Numbered from the stretch's first letter, positions 7,806-15,883 are shown. The stretch is DNA of 50,988 nucleotides from DYHD01 sp037445375 (GCA_037445375.1 JBBIKS010000012.1:1-50988); one strand, 5' to 3'. Numbers and translations: made by a program. Notes: generated by a model from the letters alone, not told the origin.

Positions 7806-8417
7806 ATGAAAAGAGCTATCTCATTAATTGCGATATCTATAATTATTTTTTTCTTTTCGTTGAATTCTCATGCCCACAAGCTAAATATATATGCTTATAC
7901 CGACGGAGATATGGTTCATTCCGAGAGTTATTTCGCTGACGGCTCAAGGTGCAAAAACTGCACCATAGAGGTTTATGATAAAAATACAGGCAGAGCCATT
8001 ACAGAAGGTAAAACGGACGATAATGGCAAACTCTCATTCAGTATGCCTGAGGCAGCATCTTTAAGGCTTGTTTTAAAGGCTGGGGCAGGGCATCAGGCTG
8101 AATATAACCTTAATTTGAGAGGGACAGGCTTAAAAGAAAAAGCTCAAGATAATAAAAGGCTTAAGGAAAATATCACTAAAGAAACTCGTGAAAAAGCAAG
8201 TTCGGATAAACAAAAATGCCTATCCTCTGAAGATATAGAGGTTATTGTAAGCCAAGCTATAGACAGAAAAATACAACCGCTCATGAACCAAATTGCATTG
8301 ATGCATCAAGAGATAGGGAGGGTTGGTATTATAGAAATAATTGGCGGCATCGGTTATATTTTTGGGTTCTTGGGGATTATAATGTATTTTAAGAGCAGAA
8401 AAAATTTGGGCAAATAG
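7806..8417 (+). CDS. NikL/CbiL-like periplasmic protein with C-terminal membrane anchor
   Basis: The 203-residue product has an N-terminal signal segment (cleavage near SHA-HKL), leaving a His at or near the new N-terminus (HAHKLNIYAY). A carboxypeptidase-regulatory-like beta-sandwich follows (about residues 25-100) with a CKNC motif (SRCKNCTIEV) and a DDNGKLSF turn. A charged, probably coiled-coil stretch (about 105-175) leads to one transmembrane helix (about 178-195) and a basic tail. This plan fits NikL/CbiL accessory proteins of nickel/cobalt ECF systems that lack a separate CbiN. It lies 4 nt after cbiM and 9 nt before cbiQ. The metal-ligand role of the two His and two Cys is inference. 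Confidence 0.65.
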   Translation: MKRAISLIAISIIIFFFSLNSHAHKLNIYAYTDGDMVHSESYFADGSRCKNCTIEVYDKNTGRAITEGKTDDNGKLSFSMPEAASLRLVLKAGAGHQAEYNLNLRGTGLKEKAQDNKRLKENITKETREKASSDKQKCLSSEDIEVIVSQAIDRKIQPLMNQIALMHQEIGRVGIIEIIGGIGYIFGFLGIIMYFKSRKNLGK

Positions 8418-8426
8418 GCACTTAAA

Positions 8427-9170
8427 ATGCACCTTGAAGAGTTTTCAGAAGGTGGTTCTTTTATACATAGACTTGATCCAAGAGCAAAGTTTGTTGCGAT
8501 AATACCTTCAGTATTTATTATTGCTGCTATGAAAACAATAACTGCGCCCCTTGCTGCTTTAATCATAAGCCTCTTTTTAGTATTATTAGCTCGGCTTAAC
8601 CTTAGGAAGTTATTTGTTAGGATTCTTACGGTAAATGTCTTTATCGCTTTTTTATGGATTTTTTTACCCTTTAGCTACCACGGGGAAGCTCTTTTTCAGA
8701 TAGGGTCTTTGACAGCAACCAAAGAAGGCTTCAAACAAGTCCTTTCCATAACTCTCAAGTCAAACGCAATAGTCTTTTTGACCATTGCAATTCTTGGCAC
8801 CTCTGGGGTCTTTGCTTTGGCTCATGCACTTATTCATCTTAAGACCCCAAAAAAACTCGTGCTCTTATTTTTTTTCTTCTACAGGTATATAACTGTCATG
8901 CATGATGAGTATATAAAAATGAAAAAAGCAATAGCGATTAGATGCTTTAAGCCAAAAGGTAATTTTCATACTTATAGAACCTTTGCCTATCTTGTTGGGA
9001 TGCTTATCATCAGGAGCTTTGACAGGTCTCACAGGATTTATAATGCGATGCTCTGCAGGGGCTTTAGAAATAATTTCCCTCTCATGTCTCACTTTGAGTT
9101 GAAAAAAACCGATGTAATCTTTGGTATCATAATGATTACTGGTTTTTTCTTATTTATAATAATGCTTTAG
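8427..9170 (+). CDS. cbiQ: ECF transporter transmembrane coupling component CbiQ
   Basis: The 247-residue membrane protein has about six hydrophobic segments and the T-component signature near the cytoplasmic coupling helices: RCF-containing region (AIAIRCFKPK) and the Ala-Arg-Gly-type motif in NAMLCRGFRNNF (about 204-215). The start MHLEEF...GGSFIHRLDPRAK is typical of CbiQ. It couples ATP hydrolysis by CbiO to the CbiM-type subunit. It lies in the same operon, 9 nt after the NikL-like gene and 37 nt before cbiO. The ATG chosen matches the family N-terminus. Confidence 0.88.
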   Translation: MHLEEFSEGGSFIHRLDPRAKFVAIIPSVFIIAAMKTITAPLAALIISLFLVLLARLNLRKLFVRILTVNVFIAFLWIFLPFSYHGEALFQIGSLTATKEGFKQVLSITLKSNAIVFLTIAILGTSGVFALAHALIHLKTPKKLVLLFFFFYRYITVMHDEYIKMKKAIAIRCFKPKGNFHTYRTFAYLVGMLIIRSFDRSHRIYNAMLCRGFRNNFPLMSHFELKKTDVIFGIIMITGFFLFIIML

Positions 9171-9207
9171 CTTATCGAGATAGAGATGAATAAAGATTCA
9201 ATAAATT

Positions 9208-9876
9208 ATGGACAATAAAAAAATCTTGGAGGTTAAAGATCTTCACTTTAGTTATCAAGCTGCGCGTAAGATATTTGAAGGGCTTAACTTCTCTCTTATA
9301 AAAGGGGATAAAATCGGGTTGGTCGGCTCTAATGGCTCAGGCAAGACTACTTTATTTCACTTAATAATGGGATTGCTGAAACCTGAAAAAGGCGAGATTT
9401 ATATATTCAATAAGAGAAGAACCGATGAGAATGACTTTTTTGAGGTAAGACAAAGGATTGGACTACTGTTTCAGGACTCTGATGACCAGCTTTTTTGTCC
9501 TACGGTTGAAGAAGATATAGCTTTTGGACCTTTAAATTTGGGCAAATCAAGGCAGGAGGTTGAATTAATTGTCAAGGAGACCTGCGAAAAACTCGGCATT
9601 GCAGGGATGGAAAAAAGGGTTACATACAGGCTTTCTGGAGGAGAAAAAAGACTTGCTGCTTTTGCAACACTTGTAGCAATGAACCCTGAGTGTCTATTGC
9701 TTGATGAACCGACATCAGGGCTCGATGAAGAGACGACAAAAAGGCTTTTGGGTTATCTCAGAAATCAGACAGAGACCTATGTCATTGTCACCCATGACCA
9801 TCAATTTTTAAAAGACGCAGTAAATAAAATTTATTTATTAAAAGACAGTAAAGTCAATATTAAGGAGGCAATATGA
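9208..9876 (+). CDS. cbiO: ECF transporter ATP-binding subunit CbiO
   Basis: The 222-residue ABC ATPase shows Walker A GSNGSGKT (residues 40-47), the Q-loop with the ECF-typical FQDSDDQLF sequence, the signature LSGGEKR, Walker B LLLDEP and the switch His in VTHDHQF. The DDQLF(C)PTV stretch after the Q-loop is characteristic of CbiO/EcfA ATPases. It energises the CbiM-CbiQ complex from the cytoplasmic face. Its stop overlaps the start of the next small gene by 4 nt (ATGA), which implies translational coupling. Confidence 0.92.
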   Translation: MDNKKILEVKDLHFSYQAARKIFEGLNFSLIKGDKIGLVGSNGSGKTTLFHLIMGLLKPEKGEIYIFNKRRTDENDFFEVRQRIGLLFQDSDDQLFCPTVEEDIAFGPLNLGKSRQEVELIVKETCEKLGIAGMEKRVTYRLSGGEKRLAAFATLVAMNPECLLLDEPTSGLDEETTKRLLGYLRNQTETYVIVTHDHQFLKDAVNKIYLLKDSKVNIKEAI

Positions 9877-10073
9877 ACGATCTTGTAAAACTAAAAAGGT
9901 TGCTTCACCACTGGATGGAGCATAACGACGAACATGCTGAAACTTACAAAGAATGGGCAGAAAGGATTGCATCTCAGGGCAATAATGAATTATCAGACAA
10001 CCTTTTAAAACTTTACATGGAGACGAAAAAGTTAAACGGACTTTTTCAGGAGACACTTAAAACTTTCAAATAG
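9873..10073 (+). CDS. Small helical protein (66 aa) at the end of the Ni/Co operon
   Basis: A 66-residue soluble protein begins in the last codon of cbiO (ATGA overlap) with a GGAGG ribosome site inside the cbiO end (9863-9867). It is predicted all-helical, with His/Glu-rich spacing in the first helix (LLHHWMEHNDEHAETYKEWAE): four His and several acids within 20 residues, arranged so that metal binding is plausible. Similar small proteins accompany some Ni/Co transport operons, but I cannot name the family with certainty. Coupling to cbiO suggests a stoichiometric partner, perhaps a cytosolic metal acceptor or ATPase regulator. That role is inference. Confidence 0.7.
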   Translation: MNDLVKLKRLLHHWMEHNDEHAETYKEWAERIASQGNNELSDNLLKLYMETKKLNGLFQETLKTFK

Positions 10074-10419
10074 AACAGTCATATCATCTCAAATATATCG
10101 AGATAATTGAAAACTCCAAAGAGTTGATAAACATGGTTAGTCTGTTCTTTTAATCATCTATTGGTTCCTTGGGGCAGCATTAAACCGCTTTTTTTATCGC
10201 TTATACCTTGTGCTGTTATCTTTGTAACAGTAATCTCAAAAGCTAACTTCATTAATCTCTATTTATGTGCTATATTTTATTTGCGTATCATATGTGCTTC
10301 TTTTGATTGGAATTTTAGAAATTTTAACCCTTTGATTATAATACGAAAGAGGAATTTTTTCGCCCCAAGATTAGGGGTAACCGCATCTTTTTTGTTTAAA
10401 TAAACATTTTTAAAGGACA
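10074..10419. other. Intergenic region with no recognised feature
   Basis: About 345 AT-rich bases separate the Ni/Co operon from the hsd remnant. An open frame at 10161-10403 (plus) has no ribosome site, an odd composition and no family resemblance, so I do not call it. I see no strong terminator. Confidence 0.5.
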
Positions 10420-10981
10420 TTGATTACATTGAAGAACAAAAGAAATCAACTGGATGAACCTTTAGAGAAGAAGCTTCGGAAGGCAGCAGACATGCTTCGC
10501 AATAACATGGATGCCGCAGAATACAAGCATATTGTTCTGGAATTGATCTTTCTGAAATATATCTCCGATGCCTTTGAAGAACTGCATCAAAAACTTAAAG
10601 AATGCAAAGACGATTATGAAGGCTCCGACTCCAAGATAAGAACGAATACACCACATTTATCAACGGAAGAACTGGCTTTCTATGATGCGATTGCTTAAAA
10701 CAAATCGGCGGTAGAAGTACTAGGTGATGAAAGCTGAGAATTATTGGGATTGAAGTAGCGAAAAAGGTAAAGGCTAATGCAACTATAGACTGGACAATCA
10801 GGGAGAGCGCAAGGGCGAGGCTGATGGTAATTGTAAAAAGGACATTGAGTTGAACAAATATGGCTATCTTCCTGACATGCAGCAAAAGGCGGTTAATACA
10901 GAACTGAAACAAGCGGAGTTGTTGGCTGATTATTTTCTTAGAACGGATGTTCTATTTTGTAAGATTATTAAATCCTATTGA
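10420..10981 (+). pseudogene. hsdM-hsdR remnant: type I restriction-modification genes fused by deletion and broken
   Basis: Codons 1 to about 70 from TTG at 10420 match the N-terminus of HsdM, the type I methyltransferase subunit (LDEPLEKKLRKAADMLRNN..., YKHIVLELIFLKYISDAFEE). The frame then passes directly into the C-terminal region of HsdR (LSTEELAFYDAIA). A TAA stops it at 10696-10698, yet HsdR-like sequence continues in the same frame (KSAVEVLGDE), after a shift near 10731 (KVKANATIDWTIRESARARL), and after another near 10851 (NKYGYLPDMQQKAV...QAELL) to a TGA at 10979. The rest of hsdM, hsdS and most of hsdR are gone. The ORF 10420-10698 alone would give a 92-residue fragment without any catalytic motif. 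The locus is inactive. Confidence 0.85.
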
Positions 10982-11703
10982 GGCCTGAGCACTACTATCC
11001 CCGGCTTGGCAACAATATATTTTTTAAAATCTTGATCAATTACCTTTCTGGCAGTTTTCACTGATGATGCATGTCTTAGAACTGTTATCTTATCCTTTTT
11101 TATGAAAATTCCCACATGAGATACATCAAGTCCAGACTTGTCGGTATAAATGCCGATATAGTCACCTGTCTTAAGTTTCTGAATTGTCTCATCATTTATA
11201 TATTTAGATGGAATGTATTGGACTTTTCTTATAATAGGATCGATACCCGGCAGAAAAGATGTTTTATCTTCTTTTAAATTGAAAACCTTTTCTACAACTA
11301 CAGTATTATTATCACCTATTTCAGAGGTGATATCCTTTACAAACCCTGAATTGTATTGACCCCAATCGGTAAAAAAATGATTCCTTTTTTTATACTCAAC
11401 CTCTCCATCCTGATATCTTATCCTAAGGAGGTTTTGTTTGAATTCAGCAAAAGACCTTGACAATCTCATAGCCTCGGCATATTCAATAAAGGTAAAACAA
11501 TCAACTGCTTCAAGGTTGATAATAAAAATCTCCGGGACATCTGTGCTGCCTATTAAGGTATTTTCTTTATAAGGGAAGCCTAAGAAATGCTCGGATATAA
11601 AGTCAATCCGACTGCCTGTGCTGTCAATCGTACTTAATTTCTTAAGCAGGCTATCAAGAGCATCCAAAGTCCATCTGCCTGTTATAATAATTTCTTTTGA
11701 CAT
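10975..11703 (-). CDS. DUF1460 (AmiA-like / NlpC-P60-related) cell-wall hydrolase, no signal peptide
   Basis: The 242-residue protein matches DUF1460 (PF07313), a papain-like fold related to NlpC/P60 that includes peptidoglycan amidase-like enzymes. The catalytic Cys is C69 in LEAVDCFTFIEY, and the catalytic His is in DVSHVGIFI near residue 195. Family members are normally exported and cleave peptidoglycan stem bonds or muropeptides. This one starts MSKEIIITGRW with no hydrophobic signal, so it may act in the cytosol on recycled muropeptides, or the true start was lost. It is monocistronic. Its stop region overlaps the end of the hsdR remnant on the other strand by a few bases. Confidence 0.75.
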   Translation of the reverse strand: MSKEIIITGRWTLDALDSLLKKLSTIDSTGSRIDFISEHFLGFPYKENTLIGSTDVPEIFIINLEAVDCFTFIEYAEAMRLSRSFAEFKQNLLRIRYQDGEVEYKKRNHFFTDWGQYNSGFVKDITSEIGDNNTVVVEKVFNLKEDKTSFLPGIDPIIRKVQYIPSKYINDETIQKLKTGDYIGIYTDKSGLDVSHVGIFIKKDKITVLRHASSVKTARKVIDQDFKKYIVAKPGIVVLRPQ

Positions 11704-12002
11704 TGCCTATTAAAGTGTTGCTTTTCTTATGATAACAAATAAATAAACATAAACAATCATTTGCCATTAGCCAACGCAAGAAATATGAAAATTACCTTCG
11801 CCCTTCCCATCAAGGGATGTTGATTGTGAGCATGTGTGAGAGGGTTAGTTAAAAAAAATAAAGTTATTTTCAAAAAATAGCTCGATTTAAGTAATAGTAA
11901 TAGCAGGCTGTTCCAAAATACTGAAAAGTGACTGGAAAAGTAGATGGAATTAGCCAAAATGTACTGTAATGTGCAGATCTGGACCTTTTTCTATTTTTCT
12001 AA
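11704..12002. other. Intergenic region with no recognised feature
   Basis: AT-rich sequence between two minus-strand genes. It has a short stretch (CCCTTCCCATCAAGGGA, about 11802-11818) that resembles the C-rich palindromes seen at 5069 and 34970. No gene or terminator could be supported. Confidence 0.45.
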
Positions 12003-12653
12003 TTAAGTAACTTTTTTAACGAATATCTCATTGGCTAGTTCGGGGTCAATGGCGATGGTTGTTTCGTCAATCTGGATTACAACCGATGGTTTTCTTTGAA
12101 TCAATTTGATAATAGTTCCCGGGAGGATGCCGAATGAACTTAAACGGCTGATTCTTGAAGCATCCGATGGTTTTATGAATACCACCTTGGCTGGCATCCC
12201 AACATCGAAATTGGGAAGCTTTACAACTACGGGATGTATATCAACTGTGTATTTCTTGCAGCAGTCTCCTTGTGGGATTGGTTTTCCGTGCGGACAGGTA
12301 GGGGGGTGTCCGAGGAATGTGCAAACGCTGTCTGTAAGTTCTTCGCTCAGGACATGCTCCATTTTGCAGGCATCTTCGTGAATAGTATCCTTTGAAAGGT
12401 CAAATACATCTGTAAAAAGTCTTTCGGCAAGCCTGTGCCGTCTGATTAATCCCCTCGCAAGCCCAGCTCCTGTTGAAGTAATCAGGATTTTATCATTCTC
12501 AATCATGGCAAAACCCTTATTGATGAGCGTTTCAATCAGTTGTTCAACATCTTGGTCATCAGAGCAATGCCTGAATCTTTTTAGGTCATTATAACCTTCT
12601 TCATTCAGTACCCATAAAAGCTCGAGCGCTTCGTCAATTCTTTCTTTTTCCAT
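12003..12653 (-). CDS. DtxR/MntR-family metal-dependent transcriptional regulator with FeoA-like domain
   Basis: The 216-residue protein has an N-terminal winged helix (about 1-65), a metal-binding dimerisation helix region with the family motif RHRLAERLFTDVFDL (73-87), further ligands in HEDACKMEHVLSEEL (92-106) and HPPTCPHGKPIP, and a C-terminal SH3/FeoA-like domain (about 140-214, SFGILPGTIIKLIQRKPSVVIQI). DtxR/IdeR/MntR proteins repress iron or manganese uptake genes when loaded with metal. A CC pair (GDCCKKY) after the CPHG motif is a common variant. No target genes adjoin it, so the regulon is unknown. Confidence 0.85.
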   Translation of the reverse strand: MEKERIDEALELLWVLNEEGYNDLKRFRHCSDDQDVEQLIETLINKGFAMIENDKILITSTGAGLARGLIRRHRLAERLFTDVFDLSKDTIHEDACKMEHVLSEELTDSVCTFLGHPPTCPHGKPIPQGDCCKKYTVDIHPVVVKLPNFDVGMPAKVVFIKPSDASRISRLSSFGILPGTIIKLIQRKPSVVIQIDETTIAIDPELANEIFVKKVT

Positions 12654-12695
12654 ATTTTCCCCGTATTAGAACAATCAGATATCAGCAGATCAGAC

Positions 12696-13316
12696 TCATG
12701 TCGCAATAAATGGCAGAACCAGTGAGCTTACCCTGTGAAAACTTTTCCTGTGAATAGGACAAGGACCGTGAATATTTAATCTATGGATATGTTCTGCTGT
12801 AGGATAACCTTTATGTTTATCAAAACCGTAAACAGGATATTGCTTATGATATATAGTCATTATCCTATCCCGCGTAACCTTTGCTATGATAGAGGCAGCA
12901 GCAATTGAAGCACTTTTTGCATCTCCTTTAATAATAGCTCTTTGCTCTAAATTTACTGAGGGCAGATTAAGTGCATCAATTAGAATCAATTCGGGATCAG
13001 TCTTTAGGTCTCTGATAGCCAAAGACATTGCAAGCCTCGTTGCATTTAAAATGTTGATGTTGTCAATCTTTTCGGCATCAACAATGCCAATTCCAATATC
13101 TAAAGCATTTTGAAGGATTAAATCGAAAAGTCTTTCCCTCTCTTTTTTAGAAAGTTTTTTTGAGTCATTGACGCCCTCTATTTTTGCATCATGGCAGAGC
13201 ATAACTGCGGAAGCCACTACGGGACCCGCAAGAGGACCCCTGCCCGCTTCATCCACGCCGGCAAATATTTTAAAGCCCTCTTTTATTATAGCTTTATCAA
13301 ATTCGTATAAGCACAT
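12696..13316 (-). CDS. rnhB: Ribonuclease HII
   Basis: The 206-residue enzyme removes ribonucleotides from DNA and RNA primers. The catalytic motif GVDEAGRGPLAGPVVASAV (residues 20-38) supplies the first Asp and Glu; LILIDALNLP holds the third acid; SIAAASIIAKVTRDRIM and the PVYGFDKHKGYPTAEH segment are further hallmarks. It ends the translation-gene cluster, 11 nt downstream of rplS, and is probably cotranscribed with it. Confidence 0.95.
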   Translation of the reverse strand: MCLYEFDKAIIKEGFKIFAGVDEAGRGPLAGPVVASAVMLCHDAKIEGVNDSKKLSKKERERLFDLILQNALDIGIGIVDAEKIDNINILNATRLAMSLAIRDLKTDPELILIDALNLPSVNLEQRAIIKGDAKSASIAAASIIAKVTRDRIMTIYHKQYPVYGFDKHKGYPTAEHIHRLNIHGPCPIHRKSFHRVSSLVLPFIAT

Positions 13317-13327
13317 CCTAAGATGTC

Positions 13328-13696
13328 TTAACCTGACGGATTAGCTTTTCTAAAGTCTCTCGTTTTCTCTTTAACCTTTGCGTCCTTTCCTTTTTTGCTT
13401 CTGAGGTAATAGAGCTTTGCTCTATTGACATCTCCTCTTTTTATGACCTCTATTTTACTCAAAGAAGGAGAATGAACAGGAAATATCCTTTCGACCCCGA
13501 TGCCGAAAGATATCTTCCTTACCATAAAGGTCTCTCTAACGCCGCTGCCGCTTCTGGCTATAACTATTCCCTCATAAGGCTGAAGCCGCTCTTTGTCTCC
13601 CTCTATGACTTTAACATAGACTCTTACAGTATCTCCCGGGCTGAATGCTGGAATTTCCTTCCTGAAACCTTCCTCTACTACCTTTATTAAATCCAT
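13328..13696 (-). CDS. rplS: 50S ribosomal protein L19
   Basis: The 122-residue protein has the standard L19 core: FSPGDTVRVYVKVIEG (18-33), YEGIVIARSG, RKISFGIGVERIFPVHSPS and KRGDVNRAKLYYLR. L19 lies at the 30S-50S interface. Gene order trmD-rplS-rnhB on the minus strand is conserved among many bacteria. A GGAGG-type site precedes the ATG. The C-terminus has a short basic extension (KGKDAKVKEKTRDFRKANPSG), not unusual. Confidence 0.97.
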   Translation of the reverse strand: MDLIKVVEEGFRKEIPAFSPGDTVRVYVKVIEGDKERLQPYEGIVIARSGSGVRETFMVRKISFGIGVERIFPVHSPSLSKIEVIKRGDVNRAKLYYLRSKKGKDAKVKEKTRDFRKANPSG

Positions 13697-13726
13697 TTTC
13701 GACCTCCGCAGTTTTATTTTCGATAA

Positions 13727-14467
13727 CTATTTTTCATCTATAAATTGGTTTAATAACTTGCGATCATCGGAGCTTAAGCTTTCTTTATTAATTAAATCAG
13801 GTCTTTTGATGAAAGTTCTCTTTAATGCCTCTTTTTTTCTCCATTTTTTTATTTCCTGATGATTACCCGAAAGAAGTATATCGGGAACCCTTGCCCCTTT
13901 GAACTCAGGAGGTCTTGTATAATGCGGATAATCAAGCATTCCGCATGTGAAAGACTCTTCTTTAGCAGACTCATCATCTCCCAAAACCCCGGGTATAAGG
14001 CGTGTAATGGAGTCTATTATAACTAAAGCTGCTAGCTCTCCACCAGTTAAAACATAATCTCCAACTGATATTTCATCATCAGCAAGAAACTCCCTGACTC
14101 TTTCATCTATTCCCTCGTAGCGGCCGCATATAAGTAAAATTCTTTTTTTGCTGCCCGCAAGAGATTCAGCCATTTTTTGATTGTATATCCTGCCCTGCGG
14201 GTTTAGCAAAACAGTAAAACGATCTATACCGTCCGACTTTATCGAATGAATGGCATTATAGATAGGTTCTATTTTCATTACCATGCCGGGACCGCCGCCA
14301 TACGGATAATCATCAACGGTTTTATGCTTATTTTCTGAAAAATCCCTCAAGTTATATATCTTAACATCAAGCAATCCCTTTTGTGCAGCCCTTTTCAGAA
14401 TGCTCTCGTTGAGATATGCCGCAAAAATTTCTGGGAAAATCGTGATTATGTCAAAAGAAGCCATCAT
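13727..14467 (-). CDS. trmD: tRNA (guanine-37-N1)-methyltransferase TrmD
   Basis: The 246-residue SPOUT enzyme methylates G37 of tRNAs reading CNN codons. The trefoil-knot signature is intact: GGGPGMVMKIEPIY (57-70), LICGRYEGIDERV (about 111-123) and SVGDYVLTGGELAALVIID (about 133-151). The C-terminal helical domain follows (PHYTRPPEF...PDILLSGNHQEIKKWR). Two Met codons in tandem open the gene; the first overlaps the TGA of a short upstream open frame. rimM, which usually precedes trmD, is absent here. Confidence 0.95.
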   Translation of the reverse strand: MMASFDIITIFPEIFAAYLNESILKRAAQKGLLDVKIYNLRDFSENKHKTVDDYPYGGGPGMVMKIEPIYNAIHSIKSDGIDRFTVLLNPQGRIYNQKMAESLAGSKKRILLICGRYEGIDERVREFLADDEISVGDYVLTGGELAALVIIDSITRLIPGVLGDDESAKEESFTCGMLDYPHYTRPPEFKGARVPDILLSGNHQEIKKWRKKEALKRTFIKRPDLINKESLSSDDRKLLNQFIDEK

Positions 14468-14646
14468 AAGTTTTCTATCTCTAATGCCATGGAAAAATAG
14501 ACATAAATATTGTCAAATCCAAAAATCTCTGCAAGACAACCGTCCCTTTCTGCCGCAGGCAGTTCGGTTGCTATGTTGGGATTGCGGGCATTGTCTCAAC
14601 AAAAAGGGCGTCCTTAAGGAACGCCCTGATAAGAATGCAAATTAAA
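14468..14646 (-). other. Gap where rimM normally lies; holds a terminator and a short open frame
   Basis: Only 179 bases separate khpA from trmD, too few for rimM (about 500 bases). A strong terminator lies at the khpA side. Past it a short frame is open to a TGA that overlaps the trmD ATG; it would encode about 43 residues (ending ALEIENL) without a start codon I can support and with no resemblance to RimM. trmD must then have its own promoter or rely on read-through. Confidence 0.55.
14601..14628 (-). terminator. Intrinsic terminator after rpsP-khpA
   Basis: Read on the minus strand, a stem AGGGCGT...ACGCCCT (7 bp plus two inner pairs and a one-base bulge) with a TTAA loop is followed at once by TTTTTG. 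It lies 20 bases after the khpA stop and would separate rpsP-khpA from trmD-rplS-rnhB. Confidence 0.75.
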
Positions 14647-14877
14647 TTATTCTAATATCTCAAGGACGCAACGTTTGCCAATTTTTGTGCCTGCTGCCCC
14701 AAGAATAGTTCTCATTGCACGAGCAGTTTTTCCCTGCTTTCCGATTACTTTACCAAGATCGCTCTGGGCAACGCGAAGCTCAAAAACAGTTGTTTTTTCC
14801 CCCTCAATCTCTGACACCCTTACCTCATCAGGCCTATCAACTAGTGATTTTGCCATCGCTTCAATCAATGTTTTCAT
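14647..14877 (-). CDS. khpA: KH-domain RNA-binding protein KhpA
   Basis: The 76-residue protein is a single KH domain with the GxxG loop motif GKQGKT (residues 51-56, in VIGKQGKTARAMRTIL). It belongs to the small KhpA/YlqC family that binds RNA together with KhpB/EloR and is usually encoded just after rpsP, as here (58 nt gap). The length is exactly that of the family. Confidence 0.92.
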   Translation of the reverse strand: MKTLIEAMAKSLVDRPDEVRVSEIEGEKTTVFELRVAQSDLGKVIGKQGKTARAMRTILGAAGTKIGKRCVLEILE

Positions 14878-14935
14878 TATTCTACCTCCACAGGATATTA
14901 GTAAGAGCCCAAAATGGTTTATTTGGGAACTCGTT

Positions 14936-15172
14936 TTAGGCTTTGGCTTTGTCTAAGAGTCTTTTTACTCTGTCAGTTGGCTGTGCTCCCTGACCGATCC
15001 AGTATTTAGCACGTTCTAATTTAAGCTTTATTTCTGATGGTTCCTTTTTTGGGTCATAAGTTCCTATTATCTCTATGAATGGTCCGTCTCTTCTTGCCTT
15101 GGAATCAGCAACTATTATTCTATAGAACGGTTTTTTCAAAGATCCCAATCTTGTTAATCTAATCTTAACCAA
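14936..15172 (-). CDS. rpsP: 30S ribosomal protein S16
   Basis: The 78-residue protein begins MVKIRLTRLGSLKKPFYRII and contains VADSKARRDGPFIEIIGTYDP, the S16 signature. The start is TTG at 15170-15172, with AAGGAGGTGA ideally spaced upstream, and this start gives the universal S16 N-terminus. It opens the rpsP-khpA unit. The ffh gene that often precedes it is absent. Confidence 0.96.
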   Translation of the reverse strand: MVKIRLTRLGSLKKPFYRIIVADSKARRDGPFIEIIGTYDPKKEPSEIKLKLERAKYWIGQGAQPTDRVKRLLDKAKA

Positions 15173-15883
15173 AAACTCACCTCCTTAAGAATTCACAGAT
15201 GGAGAATTCTAATATATTTAACCAGAATAATGCAATTACTAAAGAGCACTGAAAAATAGAAATAGACCTGTAACCTCTTGACCATAATGTCATTTCTGAC
15301 ACAAGAAGGGCGTGAGAAATCTTTCTCGGGAAGCAGCAAGATTTCTCGCTCTGCTCGGAATGACAGTTTTCTATAACACCCCCTGCCCCACTTTTCCAAA
15401 GATGGAACACCCCCTGCAACCTCTCAAGAGGGGAATTCCTTCCTTTGGAAAAAAGATTTTATAATTAATGCCTTTATACTTATGAATATATTCTCACCTC
15501 GCTTCGGGAGAACCAGATACTTGAACAGATGCCCTGTTGGCACTGCTCAGCATCGCATTAGTAGCTAAGGAAAAACAGAAGAAAATATTGATAGTAATAG
15601 AAAAAATATCAGTTTTTATGATTTTCTCTGTGAACTCTGTGGTTTTACTTAAATTCATTTTTGGAGTTAATGATATTAGGCGTGATTGTTCCGTTTTGTC
15701 CGCAATGGAAAGTTTCATTGCCAAATTTTTAACTTTTTTGAGGGTTAGTTTCTTTTTTATAATTATATTTTGATATACTATTTTTATATTGGATTTTTTA
15801 TGAGAAATTTTTTTAAAGCCTTTTTTAGTAATTTCTTGATTTACTTTTGATTCTCAAAGGACTTAAAAAGAGTGGAGGTTTAA
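15173..15883. other. Intergenic region with repeats, no gene
   Basis: About 700 bases between the divergent rpsP and fumarase genes. Open frames here lack ribosome sites and recognisable sequence. The stretch contains the nested inverted repeat at 15288-15365 and C-rich repeat pieces around 15378-15450. The ribosome site of the fumarase gene (GGAGG) closes it. Confidence 0.55.
15288..15365. repeat. Nested inverted-repeat element (78 bp)
   Basis: Outer arms TGTCATT (15288-15294) and AATGACA (15359-15365) enclose inner arms GAGAAATCTT (15314-15323) and AAGATTTCTC (15338-15347). The arrangement is that of the short, non-coding, dispersed palindromes common in environmental bacterial genomes. 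Confidence 0.6.

Noticed and set aside
10161..10403. 80-codon plus-strand open frame
   Set aside because: It lacks a ribosome site, has a composition unlike neighbouring genes and matches no family I know.
14400..14645. 81-codon plus-strand open frame over the trmD start
   Set aside because: It is antisense to trmD and the terminator, with no sign of selection for protein; I treat it as a shadow.
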